NCBI GenBank assembly: GCA_052034745.1
Contig: JBPOIF010000008.1
Span: 1 to 5,408 of the forward strand
Source of the DNA: UBA4124 sp052034745
GTDB lineage: Bacteria; Patescibacteriota; Minisyncoccia; Phycocordibacterales; UBA9973
Length of the DNA stretch: 5,408 nucleotides
Direction of reading: 5' to 3'
Shown piece by piece: positions 1-5,076 of this stretch. The translations under genes were made by a program, and so were the position numbers. Under the pieces are notes generated by a model. That model was not told the origin of the DNA. It was given only the letters and a program-made list of their open reading frames with translations, and did no database searches. Positions within the stretch are counted from its first letter, which is position 1. Every line of letters begins with the position of its first letter.

Positions 1-98
1 CTGAAAAACTGAAATAGGAGGAGGCATAGTATTTTATTTAAAATGAACAAAATTGTTTTTCACAATCAACTCGCGAAATTCGTGAGCTGAATAATGAA

Positions 99-120
99 AG
101 GGAGTATAGATATACTCCCT
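99..120 (-). terminator. Inverted repeat after the small membrane gene, possible intrinsic terminator
   Basis: A perfect 10-bp inverted repeat (AGGGAGTATA, two-base centre, TATACTCCCT) lies 12 bases past the stop of the minus-strand membrane gene. Read on the minus strand it is followed by TTCATTATT, a broken and weak U tract. Two smaller hairpins lie further along in the same direction (70-86, CTCGCG/CGTGAG with one G-T pair, and 52-66). Position and symmetry favour a transcription end for 133-414. The poor U run keeps the confidence moderate. Confidence 0.5.
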
Positions 121-132
121 CAAAAAAGTTTA

Positions 133-414
133 CTAAAGCGCTAAGGTACCTAAAATAAGGATTACACCAGGAATATACCAAACCGTACGGTACGCGGTAA
201 TAATATCAGCTCTTATCATACTTTTTGTAAGAGATCCTTTGTCTTCCGCCAAAATGTAACTTATAAAACAAACCGCAGCTGCTAGCACCATGATTCCTAT
301 ATAACAGTACAAAGGCCAAAAGTGCTTCTGATGGTTACAACTAATTATTGTAGTTAACAAAAACCATAAAAAGCAGGAGAGGTTTGTATTTAGTAGGCGA
401 TATATCTTTTTCAT
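133..414 (-). CDS. Small hypothetical membrane protein, three predicted helices
   Basis: This encodes 93 residues from the ATG at 414; I do not recognise a family. Three hydrophobic segments are visible: about residues 11-26, 33-56 and 77-93. They are joined by a short His/Lys loop (NHQKH) and a charged loop (AEDKGSLTKSMIRAD). The N-terminus MKKIYR is basic, consistent with an inside-first topology, and the protein ends in the last helix. A TTG at 435 in the same frame would add seven residues. I prefer ATG because the promoter at 452-479 predicts a transcript start near 445, which leaves about 30 nt of leader for ATG but only 10 for TTG. Neither start has a clear Shine-Dalgarno sequence. An inverted repeat follows the stop. 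The gene is divergent from the 552-1379 gene. Function unknown; a real but small gene is likely, not certain. Confidence 0.6.
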   Translation of the reverse strand: MKKIYRLLNTNLSCFLWFLLTTIISCNHQKHFWPLYCYIGIMVLAAAVCFISYILAEDKGSLTKSMIRADIITAYRTVWYIPGVILILGTLAL

Positions 415-451
415 TTTTTTATTTTTAGTGAACAATATTTTTTCTGTGTGT

Positions 452-479
452 ATTATGCAATATATTCGGTATTAGTCAA
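452..479 (-). promoter_or_regulatory. Sigma70-type promoter for the small membrane gene
   Basis: On the minus strand TTGACT (479-474) is followed by 16 bases and CATAAT (457-452). Each hexamer matches the consensus at five of six positions. The predicted start of transcription is near 445. The only gene downstream on this strand is the small membrane protein, so this is probably its promoter. Confidence 0.65.
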
Positions 480-534
480 AATATATAGTTATTTTTGTAT
501 ATTTGTAAAATAATATTTTACTTTTTAAGCTTTT

Positions 535-540
535 TATGAT
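535..540 (+). promoter_or_regulatory. -10 box for the winged-helix gene at 552
   Basis: TATGAT (five of six matches) ends 11 bases before the ATG at 552. Transcription would start near 547-548, leaving a leader of only about four or five bases with no room for a Shine-Dalgarno site. No good -35 is visible 16-18 bases upstream. It resembles the leaderless arrangement of three other genes in the window but is less exact. Confidence 0.4.
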
Positions 541-551
541 ATGTTCCACCT

Positions 552-1379
552 ATGGACCCTGCTAACCCAAAAACAGTAGAAGAATCTATTATTGCCCACC
601 TCGCAAAAAGGGGTGCCCCGGGGGAAGAACTTCTCGGTATTGCGCGTAATCACAAAAGTACATTTACAAAACAGGCGCTCTACCATATCCTCAGACAACT
701 AACTGAACAAGAAATTGTTGTAAAACATGGAAAACAGTTCTCTCTATCACATCTCTGGATTACCCGGATGAGTGACTTTTTTGCAATTGCGGGGAAACAG
801 TACGGTGTTGATGAGCGAGCCGGCAATGATTTCCTCTCACTCTCTGATGGAGACAAGATTAGTTACTCTTTCAAAAGCCCAGTTGAAACAGACCGCTTTT
901 GGGCGCACGCATTTACTGTACTTGTTGAAATGCTTGCAAAGAAAGAACCTCTCTATATATACAACCCGCACGAATGGTTCTTTTTTGCCCGAAAGGAAAG
1001 TGAGGAGTTTCTATTCAAAAAGCTACAAACAAATAACCAGAAAGTGTGGCTTATTTGCGGAGGCGCAACGGAACTTGATAGACACACTGCCAAGTATTTT
1101 GATGGATCAATGCTACAGTTCTATATGGCTCGTGACGAAATATTTGAAGCACGCAATTACTATCTCAACATATTTGGCACTTACATTATCGAAGCACGCA
1201 TTGATGAAGAGGTTGCAAAAAAAGTTGATGCCTTTTATAACACCCACACAACAGTGATAGACAAAACTGCACAACTACTCACTGAGCTACTCACTCAAGG
1301 AAAAACGACTATTACTATCACCCATAGCAAAAAGAAAGCTAATAAATTAAAAAAAGTATTTAATCCGTATTTTTATTAA
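552..1379 (+). CDS. Winged-helix DNA-binding protein of unknown function (TrmB-like layout)
   Basis: This encodes 275 residues. An N-terminal winged helix-turn-helix is likely at about residues 9-66: helix EESIIAHLAKRG, a second helix around GEELLGIARNH, a recognition-like helix TKQALYHILRQLTEQ, and a wing-like strand IVVKHGKQFSLS. Residues 110-240 form a mixed alpha/beta domain with strands such as EPLYIYNP (132-139) and KVWLICGG. Its layout recalls effector domains of TrmB-type regulators, but no HKD catalytic motif is seen. The C-terminus is basic (THSKKKANKLKK), which may aid DNA binding. The start is the first ATG after an in-frame stop (TGA at 537) and sits just after a -10 box. The stop overlaps the restored end of the convergent Nudix frame. 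I infer a cytoplasmic DNA-binding protein, perhaps a regulator. The ligand and targets cannot be read from sequence. Confidence 0.85.
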   Translation: MDPANPKTVEESIIAHLAKRGAPGEELLGIARNHKSTFTKQALYHILRQLTEQEIVVKHGKQFSLSHLWITRMSDFFAIAGKQYGVDERAGNDFLSLSDGDKISYSFKSPVETDRFWAHAFTVLVEMLAKKEPLYIYNPHEWFFFARKESEEFLFKKLQTNNQKVWLICGGATELDRHTAKYFDGSMLQFYMARDEIFEARNYYLNIFGTYIIEARIDEEVAKKVDAFYNTHTTVIDKTAQLLTELLTQGKTTITITHSKKKANKLKKVFNPYFY

Positions 1380-1529
1380 ACTTCCCTTTCGATTCTCTTC
1401 AAAAAGATTACTGCTGCCTCAGTATTAAAAAGGTGGCGTTGATATCGATCTCCTTCGTATTCGGCTTTCTGTTTTTTAATATGCTCAATATACTGACTCA
1501 TCTCTAAAATAGCATCTACTCTTTTTTTT
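1376..1529 (-). other. Out-of-frame C-terminal coding segment of the Nudix gene
   Basis: If the run of eight A in the minus strand (1529-1522) is read with one A fewer, translation continues past Trp117. It adds KKRVDAILEMSQ, then IEHIKKQKAEYEGDRYQRHL, then a helix ending KRIEREV, and stops at TAA (1378-1376). The joined product is 167 residues, typical for a Nudix enzyme. The tail is amphipathic and charged, as in genuine protein, unlike the in-frame alternative that ends 14 residues after Trp117. The other shifted frame meets TAG immediately. This supports a frame change in a once-continuous gene, by mutation, sequencing error or slippage. Confidence 0.7.
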
Positions 1530-1880
1530 CCACACAAATGGTGCGTCCTTTTCGTGTTCTATGGTAGTTGTTGGTGCATCAAGCGAGAGGAGCCTGCATT
1601 CATATCCTGTAAAAATATATTTTCTTTTTATATGGTCACGATAAGTGATCACATTTCCAAGATCCCGAACGATATCGATTGTCGCCCCAACCTCTTCAAG
1701 CAACTCTCGTCTCAGCGCATCTTCATTCGTTTCTCCTTCTTCAACACCTCCGCCCGGAAGACCACCAGAAAAAAGCAGAACCTCATCGTTTTCGTTTACA
1801 ACCACAGCTTTTACTGTTGGTCTCTCTTGATAACCTGTTGGCTCAAAATCATTTTCATGAAACACTCCGAGGATATTCAT
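1485..1880 (-). CDS. Nudix hydrolase, C-terminus frameshifted at an A8 run
   Basis: The open frame gives 131 residues. It carries a complete Nudix box (G-x5-E-x7-RE-U-x-EE-x-G-U) at about residues 44-66: G44, E50, R58, E59, E62, E63 and G65, with Ala at the last position where a bulkier aliphatic is usual. LPGGGVEEGE is the standard lead-in. By family knowledge such enzymes hydrolyse nucleoside-diphosphate-linked substrates using Mg2+ bound by the box glutamates; the exact substrate is not readable. The frame changes at eight A (1529-1522) just after HEKDAPFVW, and the in-frame tail is probably not native. The catalytic core is intact, but the last helix would be lost unless the frame is corrected. 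The start is ATG with a -10 box exactly six bases upstream. The gene is divergent from comM, with 64 bp between start codons. Confidence 0.88.
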   Translation of the reverse strand: MNILGVFHENDFEPTGYQERPTVKAVVVNENDEVLLFSGGLPGGGVEEGETNEDALRRELLEEVGATIDIVRDLGNVITYRDHIKRKYIFTGYECRLLSLDAPTTTIEHEKDAPFVWKKKSRCYFRDESVY

Positions 1881-1886
1881 AGCATC

Positions 1887-1892
1887 ATTTTA
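1887..1892 (-). promoter_or_regulatory. -10 box of the Nudix gene, predicted leaderless start
   Basis: TAAAAT on the minus strand (five of six matches) is followed by six bases and the ATG at 1880, placing the predicted transcription start on the A of ATG. No Shine-Dalgarno is needed or visible, and no good -35 is apparent. The same spacing occurs at comM and trmB. Confidence 0.55.
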
Positions 1893-1932
1893 CCATGGAG
1901 AATTTTTGATTTATTTTATTTTTGTATCACGT

Positions 1933-1938
1933 TATACT
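1933..1938 (+). promoter_or_regulatory. -10 box of comM, predicted leaderless start
   Basis: TATACT (five of six matches) is followed by six bases (TTCACT) and the ATG at 1945. Only a weak -35 candidate (TTTATT, 1910-1915, 17-bp spacing) is visible. The box settles the comM start at 1945 over the in-frame TTG at 1906, which would lie upstream of the promoter. Confidence 0.6.
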
Positions 1939-1944
1939 TTCACT

Positions 1945-3456
1945 ATGTTCTCACGCGTACAAAGCGCGCAACTCACCGGACTCGGGGCAACCAGTGTCGT
2001 CGTCGAGACCGACCTGAGTCGTGGACTCTACCTCTTTCAAATCGTCGGACTTCCTGACAAAGCCGTCGAAGAATCTCGCGAGCGCGTCATCAGTGCGCTT
2101 CGCAATAGCCTCGGCAAAAATCCAAAAGCAGAAAATCAAAAAGTAATCGTATCGCTGTCACCTGCAGAGCTCAAAAAAGAGGGAGCGTACTTTGATCTTG
2201 CGATTGCAATCGGATACCTCACCGCAACAGGCACAATCGCCCCAGAGACTGTTACACAAAAAGTTTTTGTGGGAGAGCTTGCACTCAACGGCGAACTCCG
2301 TGCTGTCAAAGGACTCCTCTCGATTGCATCATGGGCAAAACAACAAGGTTTCACCGAACTCTATATCCCGAGCGCAAACGCGCAAGAAGCATCACTTGTC
2401 GAAGGGATCACTTTTTATCTCGTCCCTACACTTGCTGACGTGGTGAAACACCTCGCCGGTGAAGACAATCACAACATCACCGTTTCACAGTACGAACCAA
2501 CTCGAAAAAGTACAGACATCCGTGGACTTGATTTTGCAGATGTACGAGGACAGTCATCAGCAAAACGAGCACTCACTATTGCCGCAGCAGGCGCGCACAA
2601 CATCGTCCTCTATGGACCTCCCGGCACCGGAAAAACAATGCTCGCAAAAGCGTTTCACTCTATCCTTCCATCACTATCGAATGAACAGTTTCTCGAGGTT
2701 GCAACGATCTATTCTTCGATTGGACTCATCGATGATGTACTCGCTGGTGACACACCCCTTCGCGCACCGCACCACAGCGCATCACACGTCGCAATTATCG
2801 GAGGAGGTCAAACAATCCGTCCTGGAGATATCACGCTTGCACATCACGGGGTACTGTACCTTGATGAATTTCCTGAGTTTGATCGGCGTGTCCTCGAAGC
2901 ACTTCGTGAACCGCTCGAAGAAGGACATATCACGGTTGCTCGTGCAAAAGGATCACAGCGATTCCCGGCGCGATTTATCTTGCTCGCCGCGATGAATCCT
3001 TGTCCGTGTGGGTATCGAGGAAGTACGGTTAAACACTGCAGATGCTCTGCTTCCGAACTCGCACGGTATCGCAAAAAATTGTCAGGTCCTATCATCGACC
3101 GTATCGACCTGTGGGTTCCTGTTGCTCATGTCGAATACGAGACCCTGCATCAAGGGCACACAGAAAATGAAAGTCCGACCATTGCATCACACGTAGCGCA
3201 TTGTCGTACGCTTCAATACACGCGCAAAAACAAACTCAACAGTGCACTCTCTTCAAACGAAGTACAAGAGATGAGCAACCTCACCCCAGAAGCAAAAACA
3301 CACCTCCAATCATACGCACAAAAATTGCAACTCTCTCCCCGTGCATATATGCGCACGATCAAAGTTGCTCGCACGATTGCAGACCTTGCAGAAAGCGAAC
3401 CGATCGAACTACCACACATCCTTGAAGCACTGCAGTATCGTCCAAAGATTGAGTAA
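1945..3456 (+). CDS. comM: ComM/YifB-family AAA+ ATPase, Mg-chelatase-like
   Basis: This encodes 503 residues, the usual family length. The N-terminal Lon/ChlI-like domain (about 1-165) starts with the family hallmark FSRVQSAQLTGL and contains IVGLPDKAVEESRERV. The AAA+ core has Walker A GPPGTGKT (224-231), Walker B GVLYLDEF (302-309) and the Mg-chelatase signature around RAPHHSASH. A Cys cluster follows (NPCPCG at 351-356 with Cys365 and Cys367), possibly metal-binding. DRID (385-388) leads into the C-terminal Mg-chelatase-type helical domain with SPRAYMR (464-470), a sensor-2-like region. In studied bacteria ComM is a hexameric helicase that drives branch migration of transforming DNA during recombination in the cytoplasm. 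The start at 1945 follows a -10 box by six bases. No other competence gene is in the window. The gene looks more GC-rich than its neighbours by eye. Confidence 0.95.
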   Translation: MFSRVQSAQLTGLGATSVVVETDLSRGLYLFQIVGLPDKAVEESRERVISALRNSLGKNPKAENQKVIVSLSPAELKKEGAYFDLAIAIGYLTATGTIAPETVTQKVFVGELALNGELRAVKGLLSIASWAKQQGFTELYIPSANAQEASLVEGITFYLVPTLADVVKHLAGEDNHNITVSQYEPTRKSTDIRGLDFADVRGQSSAKRALTIAAAGAHNIVLYGPPGTGKTMLAKAFHSILPSLSNEQFLEVATIYSSIGLIDDVLAGDTPLRAPHHSASHVAIIGGGQTIRPGDITLAHHGVLYLDEFPEFDRRVLEALREPLEEGHITVARAKGSQRFPARFILLAAMNPCPCGYRGSTVKHCRCSASELARYRKKLSGPIIDRIDLWVPVAHVEYETLHQGHTENESPTIASHVAHCRTLQYTRKNKLNSALSSNEVQEMSNLTPEAKTHLQSYAQKLQLSPRAYMRTIKVARTIADLAESEPIELPHILEALQYRPKIE

Positions 3457-3479
3457 GGGAGCAGGCTTCTAAGCAGTGT

Positions 3480-3485
3480 TATAAT
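3480..3485 (+). promoter_or_regulatory. Consensus -10 box of the trmB-like gene, predicted leaderless start
   Basis: A perfect TATAAT is followed by six bases (AAACCC) and the ATG at 3492, so the transcript should start on the start codon itself. No -35 is evident at 16-18 bp, where the sequence is GC-rich. This gives the regulator its own promoter although it lies only 35 bp behind comM on the same strand. Confidence 0.65.
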
Positions 3486-3491
3486 AAACCC

Positions 3492-4235
3492 ATGAAAGAT
3501 TTTCTAGAAAAAATTGGCTTCTCAGAAAAGGAAGCCTCGATATATTTATACCTTTTAAAAGTTGATAGCGGCAATGTCGCTGATATTGCTAAACATACCG
3601 ACATCAACCGCACCACGGTATACCCTGTACTCCAACAACTTATACAAAAAGAGTTTGTGGAAGAAATAAAGGAGGACAGTAAGGTTTTTTACAAAGCTCG
3701 AACACCGGAGCGCATAGAGTCATATCTTCAAGAGCAAAAAATAAAAATCGAGGAGCAGACAAATCAAGCCAAAGATATAATCCCACAACTCAAAGGGGTC
3801 ATGCGCCAAGAAGGACAGAAACCTATCATTGAATATCATGAGGGAAGAGAGGCAATTGTTTACGCGGCCAAGACTTATAACATATCGGAAGACGGTGACG
3901 AAGAAATGTATCTTATTTACCCGAGAGATATTCTTGAAGACTTGTTTACTGAAAAAGAAAGAAAGGTTGCCAGAGAATTAAGAATAAACAAAAACATTAG
4001 ATCTCGATCTTTTTATACATATAACAAAGGGGAGTACTCGCCAGACAATACCGGAGATCGAATTAGAATTGATTCAAAAGAATACCCAGTAAAAGCAGAC
4101 ATCAGTGTCCATGGTGATGGGGTACAGATTCATATTTTGGGTGATAAGTTGGGTTCAATATATATTAAAAGCAAAGACGTCGCTGACACACTCAAAACGT
4201 TGTTCAAATTGGCGTTCAAAAACTACATAAAATGA
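3492..4235 (+). CDS. TrmB-family winged-helix transcriptional regulator
   Basis: This encodes 247 residues, close to the usual TrmB-family length. Residues 1-70 form the winged helix: FLEKIGFSEKEASIYLYLL, then SGNVADIAKHTDI, then the recognition helix NRTTVYPVLQQLIQKEF, and a wing ending KVFYKARTPE. Residues 72-104 are a charged helical linker that could dimerise as a coiled coil. Residues 113-247 form the effector domain, opening with PIIEYHEGREAI and closing with VQIHILGDKLGSIYIKSKDV and a final helix TLKTLFKLAFK, the typical TrmB-like C-terminal pattern. The family senses sugars or other small ligands in archaea, but the ligand here is unknown. It has its own consensus -10 box at the start codon and an intrinsic terminator five bases after its TGA. 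It may act on itself or on nearby genes; the sequence does not say which. Confidence 0.92.
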   Translation: MKDFLEKIGFSEKEASIYLYLLKVDSGNVADIAKHTDINRTTVYPVLQQLIQKEFVEEIKEDSKVFYKARTPERIESYLQEQKIKIEEQTNQAKDIIPQLKGVMRQEGQKPIIEYHEGREAIVYAAKTYNISEDGDEEMYLIYPRDILEDLFTEKERKVARELRINKNIRSRSFYTYNKGEYSPDNTGDRIRIDSKEYPVKADISVHGDGVQIHILGDKLGSIYIKSKDVADTLKTLFKLAFKNYIK

Positions 4236-4240
4236 ATTAA

Positions 4241-4270
4241 CCCCCGGCACATTTAAGCCGGGGGTTTTTT
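4241..4270 (+). terminator. Intrinsic terminator of the trmB-like gene
   Basis: A perfect 8-bp GC stem (CCCCCGGC / GCCGGGGG) with an 8-nt loop is followed by six T. It begins five bases after the TGA of the regulator. Read on the minus strand the stem is followed only by TTAATTC, so it may also slow transcription arriving from 4636, but less efficiently. Confidence 0.93.
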
Positions 4271-4410
4271 GGAGAGGATAGCCAACATTCAAAGATAGAA
4301 GTCAACAGATTTGTCTTTCTTCTAAATGTGTGGGGCTTTCCCTCGATTTCTGATTTTTTTCATACATGTTTTTAACAAGTGAAATGAATAACTAGTCAAC
4401 CATAGCTTTT
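4271..4410. other. AT-rich intergenic stretch without recognised features
   Basis: I see no gene, RNA signature or clear promoter here. Notable only are a T7 run (4354-4360) and a short GGG/CCC hairpin around 4333-4342. A weak plus-strand promoter-like pair (TTTTCA, 17 bases, TGAAAT near 4380) has four of six matches in each box and is not convincing. If the minus-strand transcript from 4636 is long, this stretch would be its 3' part. Confidence 0.4.
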
Positions 4411-4415
4411 AATTT

Positions 4416-4505
4416 TTAAATGATGAAGAGAAATGCTCCTAGGAGGTATGGGGGCCAGTCGCTGACCGGCGCCCATACAAACTCTTAATCTCTCATATCA
4501 TTTAA
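4416..4505. repeat. Nested inverted repeat (stem-loop)
   Basis: TTAAATGAT (4416-4424) is a perfect complement of ATCATTTAA (4497-4505). Inside, after a small internal loop, AGAG (4427-4430) pairs CTCT (4490-4493). The minus-strand RNA gains one more G-U pair here, a slight hint for that strand. At the centre lies 4446-4478: GTATGGG/CCCATAC, a G-G mismatch, GCC/GGC, an A-C mismatch, GTC/GAC and a GCT loop. The palindrome CTCCTAGGAG (4436-4445) sits beside it. The mismatches placed regularly inside helices look like RNA internal loops and not like a terminator. Confidence 0.6.
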
Positions 4506-4554
4506 TAATTTAAAGGTTAGCTAATGGGGTTTGACTATGTCTCAGAAATGGTTT

Positions 4555-4589
4555 GCGCACAGATGGTCTCTGGCGCGTTTTTGTTGTTT
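4555..4589 (+). terminator. Terminator-like hairpin followed by a T-rich tract
   Basis: GCGC, a bulged A, then CAGA (4555-4563) pairs with TCTG-GCGC (4569-4576) around a TGGTC loop. On the plus strand it is followed by GTTTTTGTTGTTT, so it could stop plus-strand transcription. No clear plus-strand promoter feeds it. On the minus strand it would simply be a hairpin in the predicted leftward transcript, preceded by an A-rich tract. Confidence 0.4.
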
Positions 4590-4642
4590 AAGGAGCATAT
4601 ATCAAAAAATTTTTGTTTTTAATTGAATTTGGGTCTGAGAGT

Positions 4643-4671
4643 ATCATAGCAGAGTAGGGGTTTTTTGTCAA
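4643..4671 (-). promoter_or_regulatory. Strong sigma70 promoter facing left, extended -10
   Basis: On the minus strand a perfect TTGACA (4671-4666) is followed by exactly 17 bases and TATGAT (4648-4643, five of six), with TGC directly before it as an extended -10. The predicted start is an A at 4636. This is among the best promoter matches in the window and matches the plus-strand promoter at 4785-4813 in spacer length and in the TCTGC before the -10. Confidence 0.85.
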
Positions 4672-4748
4672 TGTTATAAAACAATCTATTTTATTAAAAG
4701 CAATATTTGTTAAATGAAATTATATGCTATCTTGTTGTAAAATAAGGA

Positions 4749-4775
4749 TATTTTAGCTATTTTAGACTATTTTGA
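4749..4775 (+). repeat. Three tandem TATTTT repeats upstream of the ncRNA promoter
   Basis: TATTTTAG (4749-4756), TATTTTAG (4758-4765) and TATTTTGA (4768-4775) recur with periods of 9 and 10 bases. They end ten bases before the -35 box of the plus-strand promoter, roughly where an AT-rich UP element contacts the polymerase alpha subunit. They could equally be operator half-sites or chance in AT-rich DNA. Confidence 0.45.
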
Positions 4776-4784
4776 TAAAAAGAC

Positions 4785-4813
4785 TTGACAAATTTTTATC
4801 TATCTGCTATTAT
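4785..4813 (+). promoter_or_regulatory. Strong sigma70 promoter of the large ncRNA, extended -10
   Basis: A perfect TTGACA (4785-4790) is followed by a 17-bp spacer and TATTAT (4808-4813, five of six), with TGC before it as an extended -10. AT-rich repeats lie just upstream. The predicted start is an A at 4820. Together these predict a highly active, housekeeping-type promoter. What follows is structured sequence without a protein gene. Confidence 0.88.
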
Positions 4814-4842
4814 GTCGTCAGAACATTGAAAATGAATATCGA

Positions 4843-4919
4843 CAAACAAGACTCTGGTTCGCACTCACATATGCATATAAAACCAATGTCGGAGCTCGCC
4901 TACTAGAGAATCTTGTTTG
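4843..4919 (+). other. Hairpin A of the large ncRNA
   Basis: CAAACAAGA (4843-4851) pairs perfectly with TCTTGTTTG (4911-4919). After a two-base AA bulge, CTCT (4852-4855) pairs AGAG (4905-4908). Within the apical region GGTT (4856-4859) can pair AACC (4881-4884) around a loop holding the palindrome ATATGCATAT. The segment GGAGCTC (4891-4897) remains unpaired and recurs in domain B. Confidence 0.65.
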
Positions 4920-4931
4920 ATAGCCAGTTTT

Positions 4932-5055
4932 GATGGTCGCCGCCCTACGTCTTCTCTCGACGAGAAGCGGTTACTAGGAGCTCTCTCGAGCCAGACATGC
5001 GTGGTGCATGTTCCTAGTAACCGCTCCTTGTAAGAGCTTGTGTAGGGCGACCATC
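4932..5055 (+). other. Branched domain B of the large ncRNA
   Basis: The closing helix is GATGGTCG (4932-4939) with CGACCATC (5048-5055) and CCCTAC (4943-4948) with GTAGGG (5042-5047), with a 3-nt bulge between on the 5' side. Inside, CTTCTC (4951-4956) and GAGAAG (4962-4967) form a hairpin. It abuts a long stem, GCGGTTACTAGGA (4967-4979) with TCCTAGTAACCGC (5012-5024). That stem carries two hairpins: GCTC/GAGC (4980-4991) and ACATGC/GCATGT (4995-5011, GTGGT loop). About 38 pairs in 124 nt is far beyond chance and shows a folded RNA. Confidence 0.78.
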
Positions 5056-5076
5056 TCTAGCCAAAATTTAGTCAAT

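Larger units (their letters stand above)
4411..4636 (-). ncRNA. Predicted structured non-coding transcript from the leftward promoter
   Basis: A near-consensus minus-strand promoter (4671-4643) predicts transcription from about 4636, yet no credible protein gene follows before the convergent trmB-like gene. Two structured parts are visible. The first is an 8-bp hairpin with a one-base bulge (4555-4576). The second is a nested stem-loop (4416-4505) whose 9-bp outer helix encloses a 33-nt interrupted hairpin. An 18-codon frame (4598-4542, MLLKQQKRARDHLCANHF) starts 38 nt into the transcript without a ribosome site and is probably chance. The 3' end is not evident; the coordinates mark the structured part only. 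A transcript running to the trmB terminator would be about 370-400 nt. Strand choice rests mainly on the promoter, because inverted repeats fold in either strand. Confidence 0.5.

Noticed and set aside
43..90. 15-codon frame (MNKIVFHNQLAKFVS) behind a strong AGGAGGAGG at 16-24
   Set aside because: The purine run is 18 bases from the ATG, too far for a normal ribosome site, and the peptide is very short. The run may belong to sequence beyond the window edge.
1554..2057. Long plus-strand open frame opposite the Nudix gene
   Set aside because: It is the shadow of the Nudix gene and the comM start in other frames, and its Ser/Phe-rich translation has no domain pattern.
4423..4488. 21-codon plus-strand frame starting MKRNAPRRYGG
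   Set aside because: It lies inside the nested inverted repeat, which explains the sequence better, and it lacks a promoter or ribosome site.
4542..4598. 18-codon minus-strand frame that could be a leader peptide of the leftward transcript
   Set aside because: It has no ribosome site and no downstream gene to attenuate. The length is easily due to chance.
4524..4622. 32-codon plus-strand frame starting MGFDYVSEMVCAQ
   Set aside because: It has only a distant weak AAAGG and runs through the terminator-like hairpin and T tract. It has no recognisable features and no promoter.
4856..4910. GGTTCGCAC resembling a tRNA T-arm or the tmRNA 5' region
   Set aside because: No acceptor stem, anticodon arm or CCA end can be formed around it, and the bases fit hairpin A.
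4932..5055. Possible 5S rRNA (about 120 nt, closed by an end helix) or retron msr-msd
   Set aside because: The internal sequence has no 5S conserved loops, and no reverse transcriptase gene or typical retron branch-site context is visible.
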